Assembly: GCA_021651055.1 (NCBI GenBank)
Contig: JAJHOH010000001.1
Location: 1,116,001 to 1,180,000, forward strand
Direction of reading: 5' to 3'
DNA length: 64,000 nt
Source of the DNA: Candidatus Manganitrophus morganii
GTDB taxonomy: Bacteria > Nitrospirota > Nitrospiria > SBBL01 > Manganitrophaceae
Made by a program: the position numbers and the translations under genes
Shown here: one piece after another, positions 9,350 to 17,863 of the stretch
How the letters are laid out: each line of letters opens with the position of its first letter
Position numbering within the stretch: position 1 is the stretch's first letter
Notes under the pieces: model-generated
What the model was told of the DNA's origin: nothing
What the model saw: only the letters and a program-made list of their open reading frames with translations
Database searches by the model: none

Positions 9350-10153
9350 TTAAATCCCCTCTAAAGGAATCAGTCGCATCAATCGTCCGATCACCCACAA
9401 AACCCGATAGAGAACGATCGGAACGACGACCAAGAGGCCCATCGTGAAGAGGGCCCTCCCCCATTCCGATCGTATTTTGAAAATCCTTCCGGTCAGTATT
9501 TTATAAACGATATGGAGAAGTGCGCTCATCCCTAAAAAAGGAAGGAGAGTGTATATCAGGGAGAGCAGGTGGAGAAGCGTTTCGGAAAAACTCGCACCCA
9601 GCCCATTGTGAAAGAGAGCATCTACAAGATAGGGAAGCCAAGCGGCCGTCATCATCGAATAGACGAAAAGGGGAAACACTATCCAGATAAAATGATAAGG
9701 ATAAATCCCAAAAATCGTCGTATCGGAATAGTATTCCCGCTGCATCCGTTCGCCGACGTTCCCGCAATAGGAGGAGAACAAGATCGTGAGGGGGACGGCC
9801 GCAAGGGAGACGGCTCCGGAAGCGAGGGTCCCGGTAAAAAGAGAAACGAAAAAAATCTCGATCCACACAATCGTGATCGGGATGGCGCTCTTCGCGGCGA
9901 CCACCCCGCCCCGGCGCTTTACGATCGCACCGGCCAGAACGGCCGCGATCGATGTCGCCAGGAGGCTCAGGAGAAGAAAAGGAAGGCGCCTAAAATCCCA
10001 TTGGGGAGTTTCAAAGTACGGATCGGGCAATAAAGGGGACAGAGAAGAACGAAAGTTCAGGTGAAAGAGCTCGGGAAGCGCATTATAAAATGCAATGAGG
10101 ATACAGAATAAATAGGCATTGAATGCAACAAAGGCCGCGATCTTCCTCTGCAT
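9350..10153 (-). CDS. Polytopic membrane protein of unknown function
   Basis: 267 residues with about six predicted membrane helices (residues about 6-28, 58-80, 90-125, 150-175, 190-215, 235-258). The helices are linked by short basic loops such as KRRGG and RIFKIRSEWG. I see no transport signature or catalytic motif; its general look is that of Yip1-like or DUF-type inner-membrane proteins, but I cannot assign it. A well-formed promoter lies 71-99 bases upstream. It stands alone and converges with the delta-60 gene. Confidence 0.7.
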   Translation of the reverse strand: MQRKIAAFVAFNAYLFCILIAFYNALPELFHLNFRSSLSPLLPDPYFETPQWDFRRLPFLLLSLLATSIAAVLAGAIVKRRGGVVAAKSAIPITIVWIEIFFVSLFTGTLASGAVSLAAVPLTILFSSYCGNVGERMQREYYSDTTIFGIYPYHFIWIVFPLFVYSMMTAAWLPYLVDALFHNGLGASFSETLLHLLSLIYTLLPFLGMSALLHIVYKILTGRIFKIRSEWGRALFTMGLLVVVPIVLYRVLWVIGRLMRLIPLEGI

Positions 10154-10223
10154 TTTGTCTCAGGGCCGTCTCTTTAAACACATGTGGGTCGCAGAAGGGG
10201 TCCTTCTTCACCCCCGGTTCTCC

Positions 10224-10252
10224 TATATAGTCCAGTCGAATGAGGAAGTCAA
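10224..10252 (-). promoter_or_regulatory. Sigma-70 promoter for the membrane protein gene
   Basis: On the minus strand TTGACT (10252-10247) and TATATA (10229-10224) are 17 bases apart. The start codon of the membrane protein lies about 70 bases downstream. Confidence 0.7.
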
Positions 10253-10268
10253 CCGCTCTCCAAGACAG

Positions 10269-11108
10269 CTACTTAGACGCCCCCCGCGCCGGCTCCTGCG
10301 CGCGGCGCGGCATCGGCAGGTACTCCACCGAGGGCTGCCGCCGGACCGGCTGCGGATAGAGGCTCATCAGCTGCAAGATCTCAGGGGGCATCTCCGAGCG
10401 GACATGGAGGCCGAGCCGTTGGGCCTCCTCAAATCGAATCGGATAGTCATGGGTCCATGTCCCCGTGGAAAGGAGGCCGGCCAGCTCGGCCGACTTGTCC
10501 GGCGGCAGGGTGCGCAGCAGCAGTTCGCCGACGCTCTCGCGAACCTGGTTGATCGCCTTTTCACCGATGTCGGCGAAAATGAGGGTATTGTCGTCCACCT
10601 CGGAGATCGGTTTTTTTGCGACCACCTTCAGCAGGGAGGCGGCGGGATATTGCCCGAGCTGCGGATCGACCGGCCCGAGCACCGCGTCGCGCGCCATTAC
10701 GATTTCATCGGCGGCAAGGGCGATGAGCGTCCCCCCCGACATGGCATAATGCGGCACGAAGACCGTCACCCTCCCCTTCCGATGGCGCACGGCATGGGCG
10801 ATCTGGAGCGCGGCCAAAACCAGTCCGCCCGGGGTATGCAATACGATGTCGATCGGCACCTCCGGATCGGTCAGCTCGCAGGCGCGCAAGATATCCTCGG
10901 AATCGTTAATGTCGATATACCGCATGATCGGAAAGCCGAGCACATTCATCGTCTCCTGCCGGTGGACCAGCAGGATAACGCGCGAGCCGCGCTTGTGCTC
11001 GATCTGCGCGATGAGCCGCCGGCGCGAGCCTTCAAGAAGGCGTTGCTGCAGGACCGGCTGGAGCGCCGTGAAGATGAAGAAGAAAAAAAAGAGATCGCCG
11101 ACTCCCAT
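10269..11108 (-). CDS. SDH-type ClpP-fold membrane-anchored serine proteinase
   Basis: 279 residues. An N-terminal hydrophobic anchor (residues about 5-20) is followed by a Clp/crotonase-fold domain. Strand-helix signatures include IDIVLHTPGG (oxyanion region), and the nucleophile is likely Ser124 in YAMSGGTLIALAADEIVM, followed by GPVDPQLGQ. This pattern belongs to the serine dehydrogenase proteinase family (PF01972), relatives of SppA and ClpP acting at the membrane. TAGGAGGAAACC precedes the ATG. It starts 17 bp after the rhomboid stop codon, so two membrane-linked proteases form an operon. The substrate is unknown; membrane-protein quality control is a reasonable inference. Confidence 0.88.
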   Translation of the reverse strand: MGVGDLFFFFFIFTALQPVLQQRLLEGSRRRLIAQIEHKRGSRVILLVHRQETMNVLGFPIMRYIDINDSEDILRACELTDPEVPIDIVLHTPGGLVLAALQIAHAVRHRKGRVTVFVPHYAMSGGTLIALAADEIVMARDAVLGPVDPQLGQYPAASLLKVVAKKPISEVDDNTLIFADIGEKAINQVRESVGELLLRTLPPDKSAELAGLLSTGTWTHDYPIRFEEAQRLGLHVRSEMPPEILQLMSLYPQPVRRQPSVEYLPMPRRAQEPARGASK

Positions 11109-11125
11109 GGTTTCCTCCTAATCGG

Positions 11126-11863
11126 TTAACGGGCCCAGGCCCCTTCGATGCCGACCTCGTCCCGCTCGAATCGCCGGGGACCGTCGCGCGGACGAAGGAT
11201 GAAGAGCCGATAAAGCAACATCCCCGAAACAAAGCCGCCGACGTGCGCCCACCAAGCCACCCCCCCCACGTCTGCGGCGGCAAGCGTTGAGAGGGTCCCG
11301 CTGAAGAGCTGGCTGAGCCCCCAGAACAAAAGATAAACCCCCGCCGGCAGCTCGAAAAAGAACGGAAAGAAGAAAACCGGGAAGATCGCGATGATGCGGG
11401 CGTGCGGGAACAAGATGAAATAGGCCCCCAGCACCCCTGCAATGGCCCCCGAAGCGCCGACCGTCGGGACAATGGAATCGATGTTCGTGAGCCAGTGGGT
11501 CAACCCCGCCGCAAGGCCGGTCAGCAGGTAGAAGGTCAAAAAGCGAGCGTGTCCCATTCGATCTTCGACATTGTCGCCGAAGATCCAAAGGGTCCACATG
11601 TTGCCGATCAGGTGCAGCCATCCCCCGTGCAGGAACATGCTCGTCAGAAAAGGGAGGTACTCGTCGGGAGGGAGCCCGACCGTCCGCGCCCACTCGGGAT
11701 GGCTGTAGCGGGCGGGAACGAGGCCGAACCAATAAAAGAGCTGTTCGACGCCGATCGGGCCCAGGCTGAGCTCATAAAAAAAGACGGCCGTGTTGAGGGC
11801 AATCAGCGACCAAGTGACGACAGGGGTACTCCTGCTTGGGATGGTATCGCGAATCGGAATCAT
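11126..11863 (-). CDS. Rhomboid-family intramembrane serine protease
   Basis: 245 residues from the ATG at 11863, preceded by AGGAAGCC; a TTG at 11902 would add 13 unlikely residues. The protein opens with MIPIRDTIPSR, typical of rhomboid homologs, and has six to seven membrane helices. The signatures are HGGWLHLIGNMWTLW (oxyanion His/Asn), the nucleophile Ser138 in GASGAIAGVLGAY and His207 in WWAHVGGF, giving a complete Ser-His dyad. Rhomboids cut membrane proteins inside the bilayer. It is transcribed ahead of the ClpP-fold proteinase. Confidence 0.93.
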   Translation of the reverse strand: MIPIRDTIPSRSTPVVTWSLIALNTAVFFYELSLGPIGVEQLFYWFGLVPARYSHPEWARTVGLPPDEYLPFLTSMFLHGGWLHLIGNMWTLWIFGDNVEDRMGHARFLTFYLLTGLAAGLTHWLTNIDSIVPTVGASGAIAGVLGAYFILFPHARIIAIFPVFFFPFFFELPAGVYLLFWGLSQLFSGTLSTLAAADVGGVAWWAHVGGFVSGMLLYRLFILRPRDGPRRFERDEVGIEGAWAR

Positions 11864-11957
11864 GTTTTTCGGCTTCCTGGCAGACGAAATCACGGGCAAC
11901 AATTTGTCAACGTTACCTATGCGTTTCGTAAGACGTTATTTCTCGACTTCTTCCTCC

Positions 11958-11987
11958 TGTATAGCCGGGTCGTACAAATCAAGTCAA
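11958..11987 (-). promoter_or_regulatory. Sigma-70 promoter for the rhomboid/SDH operon
   Basis: TTGACT (11987-11982) and TATACA (11963-11958) on the minus strand are spaced 18 bases apart, about 95 bases before the rhomboid ATG. Confidence 0.6.
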
Positions 11988-12155
11988 CATCCCCTTTCCG
12001 AGCAAGACGATTCTTCCTCCGCTTGGCGCAGGGAGATACACCCTGCATTGTGAGGATTCTCCCCCTCTTCCAAAGGGTTATAGACACATGTTCAAGGCCG
12101 GGGCTAGGATGGGAACATGCGCCGGAGGCTTTTAACCGGAAAAGGAACCGCTGTT

Positions 12156-12337
12156 ATGAGCAGTGTGGATGAGAACCTGAGGTGATTCGGCGCGCCGACC
12201 GCGCCTGGAACGCAAGGGACTGGAGCACTTTTGAGCAGCTTCATATGGTTGAAAAGATGTTCTATTACGACAGCCTGAGCGTCATGACACAACTCGGTCT
12301 CGTCCAAATCCCCGGAGGCGGAGCGAGGACGGCGTAA
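12156..12337 (+). pseudogene. Decayed SnoaL-like gene: frameshift plus internal deletion
   Basis: An ATG at 12156 starts MSSVDENLR and then meets TGA. One extra base after CTGAGG would join it to the next frame, which reads VIRRADRAWNARDWSTFEQLH. That is the typical first helix of a SnoaL-like/NTF2-fold protein. This is followed directly by KMFYYDSLSVMTQLGLV, the typical last strand and tail of the same family, up to the TAA at 12335. The roughly 70-80 central residues that carry the cavity are missing. An intact SnoaL-like gene starts 20 bp further on, so this is probably a dead tandem neighbour. Confidence 0.7.
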
Positions 12338-12357
12338 GGACCTTGTGGAGTGAAGAG

Positions 12358-12753
12358 ATGACTCAATCATTAGAAGCAAAAGAAACAAACAAAAAAGTCG
12401 TCCGGGAATTTTATGATCTCGCCTTCAATCAAAAGAAGCCCGAGGAAGCGGTCGCAAAATACATGGGCCCCTACTACCGGCAGCACAATCCGATGGCGCC
12501 GGACGGCCCGGACGCGTTTATCGCCTTTGTCCGCGAATTTACAAAAGCCTTTCCTTCTCTGCGGGTCAATTTCAAAAGAGAGATCGCCGAAGGGGATCGG
12601 GTGGCGCTCCACAGCCATATGGTCCGAAAGCCGGACGACCGCGGCATGGCGGTGGCTGATATTTTCCGGCTGGAAAACGGAAAGGTCGTCGAGCATTGGG
12701 ACGTGATCCAAGAGGTTCCGGAGAAATCGGCGAACAACAACACCATGTTTTAG
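12358..12753 (+). CDS. SnoaL-like (NTF2-fold) protein
   Basis: 131 residues from the ATG at 12358, with GGAG 7-11 bases upstream; a TTG at 12343 is less likely. The fold signatures are NKKVVREFYDLAFNQK, YYRQHNP, the DRVALHSHMV strand and DIFRLENGKVVEHWDV. These are typical of the predicted SnoaL-like aldol-condensation-type family (COG4922). Such proteins are small dimeric cone-shaped barrels; substrates are mostly unknown. It follows a decayed relative and precedes a dinucleotide-binding reductase by 24 bp, so the two may be co-transcribed. Confidence 0.85.
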   Translation: MTQSLEAKETNKKVVREFYDLAFNQKKPEEAVAKYMGPYYRQHNPMAPDGPDAFIAFVREFTKAFPSLRVNFKREIAEGDRVALHSHMVRKPDDRGMAVADIFRLENGKVVEHWDVIQEVPEKSANNNTMF

Positions 12754-12777
12754 CCAAGGAAGCGGAGGGAGAAATCA

Positions 12778-13359
12778 ATGAAACCGAAAATCGGAATTAT
12801 CGGAAATGGAAATGTCGGAAGCGCGCTGAAGCGAGGGTTGGAGCGTGCAGGGTACTCGGTCAGAAACGTGGGGAAAGATCCAAACGGGGTCCGGGAGACC
12901 GCTGCCTGGGGAGAGGTCGTTATCCTCGCCGTCCCGTTTGATGCCGTTGATGATTCGTTGCGTGAGATGGGAGAAAGTGTCAACGGAAAAACGCTCCTCG
13001 ATGTGACGAATGCCATCACTCCCGATTATCAGCTTGCGCTCGGCTGCACGACCAGCGGTGCGGAGGAGATTCAAAAGAAAGCCCCCGGCGCGAAGGTGAT
13101 CAAATCATTCAATACCGCTTTTGCCGGCCATATGGATACCGGACGGGTGAAGAACGAGCCGATCTCCCTTTTTGTCGCGGGGGATGAAGGGGAATCGAAG
13201 GCAACGGTTCTTCAAATGGGACGGGACATCGGCTTTGATGCCGTCGATGCCGGCCCGCTTCAGAACGCCCGCTGGCTGGAGACCCTCGGCTATTTTCATA
13301 TCCAGCTCGGCTACATGCTAAAAATGGGGACGGATGTAGAATTTAAGTTGATCCGGTAA
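12778..13359 (+). CDS. NADP/F420-type dinucleotide-binding oxidoreductase
   Basis: 193 residues. The N-terminus has the Rossmann motif [21 protein letters not shown], close to F420:NADP oxidoreductase-like proteins (PF03807). Further signatures are [21 protein letters not shown] and [14 protein letters not shown]. The C-terminal part has the helix [19 protein letters not shown] found in this family. It binds NAD(P) and probably reduces or oxidises a small cofactor or substrate; whether F420 is used cannot be told from sequence. The gene ends 100 bp before a glucose dehydrogenase. Confidence 0.85.
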   Translation: MKPKIGIIGNGNVGSALKRGLERAGYSVRNVGKDPNGVRETAAWGEVVILAVPFDAVDDSLREMGESVNGKTLLDVTNAITPDYQLALGCTTSGAEEIQKKAPGAKVIKSFNTAFAGHMDTGRVKNEPISLFVAGDEGESKATVLQMGRDIGFDAVDAGPLQNARWLETLGYFHIQLGYMLKMGTDVEFKLIR

Positions 13360-13459
13360 CCAAAACGGTCCCTATTGTGATCGTCCCCTTCGATTGATTA
13401 AACTGGAAGGGAAGCCGACGTACATCAACGAGCCCCCAAATGAACTCCCAGAGCGAAAA

Positions 13460-14563
13460 ATGAAAGCGATTGCGGTTTATCCCGGAAAACCCAATTCAGC
13501 CCATCTGACTGAAGTGGCCCGGCCTGATATCGAAAGCATCCCGAACGGACGGGGCGTTCTCGTGAAAGTGCTCCGCGTCGGCGTCGACGGCACTGACCGA
13601 GAAATTAATGAAGCGCTCTACGGGACCCCGCCACCGGGGGAAGACTTTCTCATCCTCGGCCATGAAAGTTTTGGCCGTGTGGAGGCGGTCGGACCGAATG
13701 TCACCGGTCTGACGCCCGGCAGCTATGTCGTCTCCACCGTCCGCCGGCCGGGCCGCAGCCTTTACGATCAAATCGGCCTCTCCGACTTTACCACCGATGA
13801 AACTTATTATGAGCGCGGCATCAATCTCCTCCACGGGTATCTGGCCGAATATTACGTCGATGATATGGAGTACCTGATCGAAGTGCCTCCCGCCTTGAAA
13901 GAGATCGGGGTCTTGCTGGAGCCGAGCACCGTCATGGAAAAAGGATGGGCCCAGGCGAAGGAGATCCAGCACCGGCTGAAGATCTGGCAACCGCAACGGG
14001 CGGCAGTGCTGGGGGCCGGAACGATTGGGTTACTGGCGACGCTGATCCTCCGCCTCCGGGGCTTGGAGGTAACCACTTTTGCCCGCAGACAGAAGCCTTA
14101 TCTGAATGCCGACCTTGCCGAAGCGATCGGGGCCCGGTACCTCTCGACACAAGAGGTCTCTGTTGGCAACGCGGCGCGGCGGTACGGACCGTTCGATCTC
14201 ATCTTGGAAGCGACAGGACACGCTCCGATCGCCTTCGAGGCGATGGAAGCACTGGGAAAAAACGGGGTGCTGATTCTCTCCAGCGTCACCGGCGGAGAGG
14301 GTCGGAGCGAAGTCCCGGCCGATCAAATCAACTTGGGATTCGTGCTGGGAAACAAGGTCGCCGTCGGGACCGTTAGCGCCAACCGGGAGCACTTCGAGGC
14401 GGGGGTGCGCGATCTGGCCTATGCCGAGTCGGCCTATCCTGGGTGGCTCAAGCGTCTTCTGACCCATCCGGTGAAAGGGCTCGAAAATTACGAACGGTTG
14501 TTCCAACTCCTGAACGAAGGGAAAGAGGCCGTCAAAATTTACTGCGAAGTAGCCGACCTATAA
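13460..14563 (+). CDS. Glucose 1-dehydrogenase of the medium-chain (MDR) family, altered zinc sites
   Basis: 367 residues from ATG 13460 ([10 protein letters not shown]). A TTG at 13394 is in frame but its extra residues look non-coding. The GroES-like domain (about 1-170) has [15 protein letters not shown] and [11 protein letters not shown]. The Rossmann domain has [25 protein letters not shown] carries Asp where most family members have the catalytic-zinc Cys, as in haloarchaeal glucose dehydrogenase. The lobe that normally holds four structural-zinc cysteines (about residues 90-110) contains none. Its product would be gluconolactone. The next gene, a GH15 glucoamylase, begins immediately after its TAA, suggesting glucose release and oxidation are coupled. 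Confidence 0.85.
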   Translation: MKAIAVYPGKPNSAHLTEVARPDIESIPNGRGVLVKVLRVGVDGTDREINEALYGTPPPGEDFLILGHESFGRVEAVGPNVTGLTPGSYVVSTVRRPGRSLYDQIGLSDFTTDETYYERGINLLHGYLAEYYVDDMEYLIEVPPALKEIGVLLEPSTVMEKGWAQAKEIQHRLKIWQPQRAAVLGAGTIGLLATLILRLRGLEVTTFARRQKPYLNADLAEAIGARYLSTQEVSVGNAARRYGPFDLILEATGHAPIAFEAMEALGKNGVLILSSVTGGEGRSEVPADQINLGFVLGNKVAVGTVSANREHFEAGVRDLAYAESAYPGWLKRLLTHPVKGLENYERLFQLLNEGKEAVKIYCEVADL

Positions 14564-16411
14564 ATGGGATATCAACCGATTGAAAACTACGGGCTGATCG
14601 GCGATATGCACACCGCGGCCCTTGTCGGCATGGATGGCTCCATCGACTGGTTCTGCTTTCCCCATTTCGACTCGCCCAGTGTTTTTGCCGCCATCTTAGA
14701 CGACCGGATCGGAGGGCGCTTCAAGATTGCGCCGGCCGACCCGACGGCAAACATGCAACCGAGACAATCGTACTGGCCCGACACCAATATCCTGGTGACC
14801 CGCTTTTACTCTCCGGACGGCGTCGGAGAGGTGACCGACTACATGCCGGTTGAGCCGGCCTGGGAAGGACATGGGAGCCACCAGCTCGTTCGCCGCGTCC
14901 GGGTCGTCCGTGGGACGATGGCCTTTCGAATGGAGTGCCGCCCCGCCTTCAACTATGCACGCGATGAACACCAAACCCATCTTCTCCCGGGGGGCGTCCG
15001 CTTCGAATCTCCTTCGCTCGCGCTCGGCTTGGCGACCTCCGTACCGCTTCGGCGGGATGGAAACGGCGTGACCGCCGCGTTTACGCTTCGGGAGGAAGAG
15101 AGCGTCACCTTTCTTCTGCAGGATACCGCGGAAGAACCGGGCTGCGGGGCCGGGCTCACCGAGGAAGCGGCAACCGCGCTTTTTAAAAAGACGGTCGACT
15201 ACTGGCGGCGCTGGCTCTCCAAGTGCACCTACAGCGGCCGGTGGCGTGAGATGGTGCATCGCTCGGCGCTGCTTCTGAAGCTGATGACCTTTCAGCCGAC
15301 CGGGGCGATCGTCGCCGCACCGACCTGTTCCCTGCCCGAAGTGGTGGGAGGGGGGCGAAATTGGGATTATCGTTACACCTGGATCCGGGATGCCGCCTTT
15401 ACCCTCTATGCCTTGATGCGGATCGGTCTTACGGAAGAGGCGACGGCATTCATGGGGTGGGTGGAGGCGCGCTGCAAAGAACTGAATCCCGACGGATCGC
15501 TTCAAATCATGTATGGAATCGACGGCCGGCACCATCTTACGGAGGAGCATCTCGGCCACCTTGAAGGATACCGGGGATCGCGCCCGGTCCGGATCGGCAA
15601 CGACGCCTACAATCATCTCCAGCTCGACATCTATGGGGAGCTGATGGACTCCGTTTATCTCTACAACAAATACGGCGCGCCGATCTCGTACGACTTCTGG
15701 CAGAGCTTGTGCCGGCTGATGGATTACCTGGGCAAGAATTGGGATCAGCCCGACGAGGGGATCTGGGAGGTCCGGAGCGGCCGGCGCCACTTTGTCTACT
15801 CGAAGCTGATGTGCTGGGTGGCGTTCGATCGGGCCCACCGGCTCTCCGAGAAGCGTTCTTTTCCGGCGGACCGCTTAAGATGGCTCTCCTGCCGCGATAC
15901 GATCTATCAGGAGATCATGACCCGGGGATGGGACGAGAAACGGGAGACGTTCGTTCAGTACTACGGCGGGCACTCTCTCGATGCGGCGACGCTGATGATG
16001 CCGCTGGTTTTCTTTACTTCTCCCGACGACCCCCGGATGCGGAAAACGCTCGATGCCGTCCTCAAATCACCCGATGAGGGGGGACTCGTCTCCAACAGCC
16101 TCGTTTACCGCTACAACGTTCGGGACCTGCCGGACGGATTCGACGATATCGAAGGAACCTTTAACATCTGCACCTTTTGGCTGGTGGAAGCGATGGCGCG
16201 GGCCGGCCGCTTCGATCCCCAAAAGCGAGACAGCGCCCGGCTGATCTTCGAGCAGATGCTCGGCTACGCCAATCACCTTGGCCTCTACGCCGAGGAGACC
16301 GGTCCCGTGGGGGAGGCGCTGGGGAACTTTCCGCAGGCGTTCACCCATCTCGCCCTGATCAGCGCCGCATTCAACCTCGACCGGGCGCTCGGAAGCGCCG
16401 ATCGAGCGTAG
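14564..16411 (+). CDS. Glycoside hydrolase family 15 (glucoamylase/trehalase-like)
   Basis: 615 residues. The N-terminal beta domain begins [17 protein letters not shown] and has [18 protein letters not shown], the standard opening of cytosolic bacterial GH15 proteins. The (alpha/alpha)6 catalytic barrel (about 210-605) shows [29 protein letters not shown] (likely general acid Glu) and [18 protein letters not shown] (likely general-base Glu just before). The family releases glucose from alpha-glucans or trehalose; sequence alone does not settle which. The ATG directly follows the TAA of the glucose dehydrogenase. The TAG stop lies inside a 28-bp palindromic repeat. Confidence 0.93.
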   Translation: MGYQPIENYGLIGDMHTAALVGMDGSIDWFCFPHFDSPSVFAAILDDRIGGRFKIAPADPTANMQPRQSYWPDTNILVTRFYSPDGVGEVTDYMPVEPAWEGHGSHQLVRRVRVVRGTMAFRMECRPAFNYARDEHQTHLLPGGVRFESPSLALGLATSVPLRRDGNGVTAAFTLREEESVTFLLQDTAEEPGCGAGLTEEAATALFKKTVDYWRRWLSKCTYSGRWREMVHRSALLLKLMTFQPTGAIVAAPTCSLPEVVGGGRNWDYRYTWIRDAAFTLYALMRIGLTEEATAFMGWVEARCKELNPDGSLQIMYGIDGRHHLTEEHLGHLEGYRGSRPVRIGNDAYNHLQLDIYGELMDSVYLYNKYGAPISYDFWQSLCRLMDYLGKNWDQPDEGIWEVRSGRRHFVYSKLMCWVAFDRAHRLSEKRSFPADRLRWLSCRDTIYQEIMTRGWDEKRETFVQYYGGHSLDAATLMMPLVFFTSPDDPRMRKTLDAVLKSPDEGGLVSNSLVYRYNVRDLPDGFDDIEGTFNICTFWLVEAMARAGRFDPQKRDSARLIFEQMLGYANHLGLYAEETGPVGEALGNFPQAFTHLALISAAFNLDRALGSADRA

Positions 16412-16435
16412 GGGCGTATTGCAATACGCCCCTAC
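16408..16435. repeat. Perfect 28-bp palindrome, GTAGGGGC family
   Basis: GTAGGGGCGTATTG is followed directly by its exact reverse complement CAATACGCCCCTAC. Bases 16409-16411 are also the TAG stop codon of the GH15 gene. Related elements occur at 21080, 32433, 48650 and 49593. The transcript could fold into a terminator-like stem. Confidence 0.9.
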
Positions 16436-16479
16436 AAAAGGTCACCGCGCGAATGTCTGTTCCCCCCCTTGAATCGGGA

Positions 16480-16509
16480 TTGAACTTTCTCCTCCAAAAA
16501 TGCTACGCT
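16480..16509 (+). promoter_or_regulatory. Probable sigma-70 promoter for the small coiled-coil gene
   Basis: TTGAAC (16480-16485) and TACGCT (16504-16509) are spaced 18 bases, about 36 bases before the ATG at 16546. Confidence 0.45.
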
Positions 16510-16545
16510 TGATTCTCGCACTTTGGATTGGAGTTGGAGGCGGAG

Positions 16546-16827
16546 ATGTCTATCAAAGAAAAACTGAGCGAAGCGATCGACGAATTGAATCAGGCATCCG
16601 CGGCGGTCGAGAAACAGACGCAGATGGATTCGGAAGAAGCAGCGGATACGGAATGGCGAATCAGCTGTCTTCAGACGATGGTGCGTTATCTCTTGGCGAA
16701 CTGCCGCGTGGAGAGCCTGCTTCGCGAGAGCCTGGGAGAGCGCGTTCGGACCCTCGAAAACGAGATGAAGTTCCTGCGCGAGCTCTCTGGACAACCCTTC
16801 GACCCCCCTTCCGATCTCCCTTCGTAG
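16546..16827 (+). CDS. Small helical protein of unknown function
   Basis: 93 residues from ATG 16546, with GGAGG at 16536-16540; a TTG at 16528 would absorb the ribosome site. The sequence is Glu/Leu/Arg-rich and predicted mainly helical (KLSEAIDELNQASAAVEK, then RVRTLENEMKFLREL), fitting a coiled coil. Two cysteines (SCLQ and NCRVE) are present. I recognise no family. It stands between the GH15 gene and a convergent acetyltransferase gene and seems to be transcribed on its own. Confidence 0.65.
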   Translation: MSIKEKLSEAIDELNQASAAVEKQTQMDSEEAADTEWRISCLQTMVRYLLANCRVESLLRESLGERVRTLENEMKFLRELSGQPFDPPSDLPS

Positions 16828-16861
16828 CTTCAGCGGACCCGCTTCAATCGGCGATGCCGGC

Positions 16862-17854
16862 TTAGGATGTCGGGACATCCAGGTTGAAGCGGTAACCCTT
16901 CACCGTCACGTCTCCAGACAGATGGAAGTCGAGTTCCGGAGCCCGCACAAACCCCATCTGCTCGTACATCCGCATCGCCACCTGCATCACATCGCTGGTA
17001 TGCAGCATCAGCGCCTGACTCCCCGACCGGCGCGCACGCCGGATGCACTCGTGCACAAGCGCCGCTCCGATGCCGAACCCGCGCGCCGCCGGCGCGACGG
17101 CCAATAAGCGCATCTCCGGCCACGCTCGCGTCATCGGGGGATTGTTCGGCGGAGAATAGACACTCCCGGCCGGGTACAATAGAATGGCGCCGACAATCAC
17201 ACCCTCGCGCTCCGCAACGATCTGCTCGGCCGGTTCTATATTCGCAAGGGTGGCCAATATGCCCTTCCGGTAGCCTTCCCAATGGACCGGCATCTGCGCC
17301 GCGTACTCCTGAAAAGCGGCCAGCGTCACCTCCCGGATCGCCTCCCGGTCGATCTTCTTTGCATCTCGAATGTGGAGTCTTTCGTCCTTCCGACCAACCC
17401 TCAAGTCCAGCATCATCGGCACATAAACGATCCCCGACTGGCTAACCGGTTCAGATTGCCTGACAAAACCGAGCTTTTCATACACGCCGACGGCCGCAAG
17501 GGAGGCGTTCACGGTGAACCGTCCCGGATTCCCGCCGGCGAGACTCGCCCCTTTGGCTGTTTCCCAGAGCGCCCTTGCGATGCCGTGGCCCTGAAAATCT
17601 TTCGACACGAAGAGATGGAAGAGATGGCCGTTCTCTTTCACCGCAACCGCGCCGATGATCTTCCCACCCTCTTCGGCGACGTGATAACGACAGCCGGACG
17701 CAATGTACTTCCGGATCGATGCGGTATCCATCTCTTCGAGCAGCCGCTTGGCCGCCGCTTCGATGAAGTCGGGCACAATGAATTCCTCCGCCAGCGCACG
17801 GACGAGGGCGCTGATCGCGGGGGCATCCTCCATGACGGCCGGTCGAATTTTCAT
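16862..17854 (-). CDS. Double-GNAT acetyltransferase
   Basis: 330 residues containing two GNAT domains in tandem. The first (about 1-150) has HLFVSKDFQGHGIARALWETA. The second (about 160-330) has MRLLAVAPAARGFGIGAALVHECIRRA. Both keep the acetyl-CoA pyrophosphate-binding pattern (Q/R-G-x-G-x-A/G). The N-terminus MKIRPAVMEDAPAISALVRAL is a standard GNAT start. The protein probably moves an acetyl group from acetyl-CoA to a small amine or protein N-terminus; the acceptor is unknown. It begins 9 bp after the SDR stop, so the two are co-transcribed. Confidence 0.88.
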   Translation of the reverse strand: MKIRPAVMEDAPAISALVRALAEEFIVPDFIEAAAKRLLEEMDTASIRKYIASGCRYHVAEEGGKIIGAVAVKENGHLFHLFVSKDFQGHGIARALWETAKGASLAGGNPGRFTVNASLAAVGVYEKLGFVRQSEPVSQSGIVYVPMMLDLRVGRKDERLHIRDAKKIDREAIREVTLAAFQEYAAQMPVHWEGYRKGILATLANIEPAEQIVAEREGVIVGAILLYPAGSVYSPPNNPPMTRAWPEMRLLAVAPAARGFGIGAALVHECIRRARRSGSQALMLHTSDVMQVAMRMYEQMGFVRAPELDFHLSGDVTVKGYRFNLDVPTS

Positions 17855-17863
17855 TCAACGCCC

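Noticed and set aside
9350-10153. Assignment of the membrane protein as a Yip1-family member
   Set aside because: The helix pattern is similar but no family-specific motif could be identified by eye.
13394-13459. TTG start giving 22 extra residues to the glucose dehydrogenase
   Set aside because: The extra residues look random and the family normally starts MKAIAV at the ATG.
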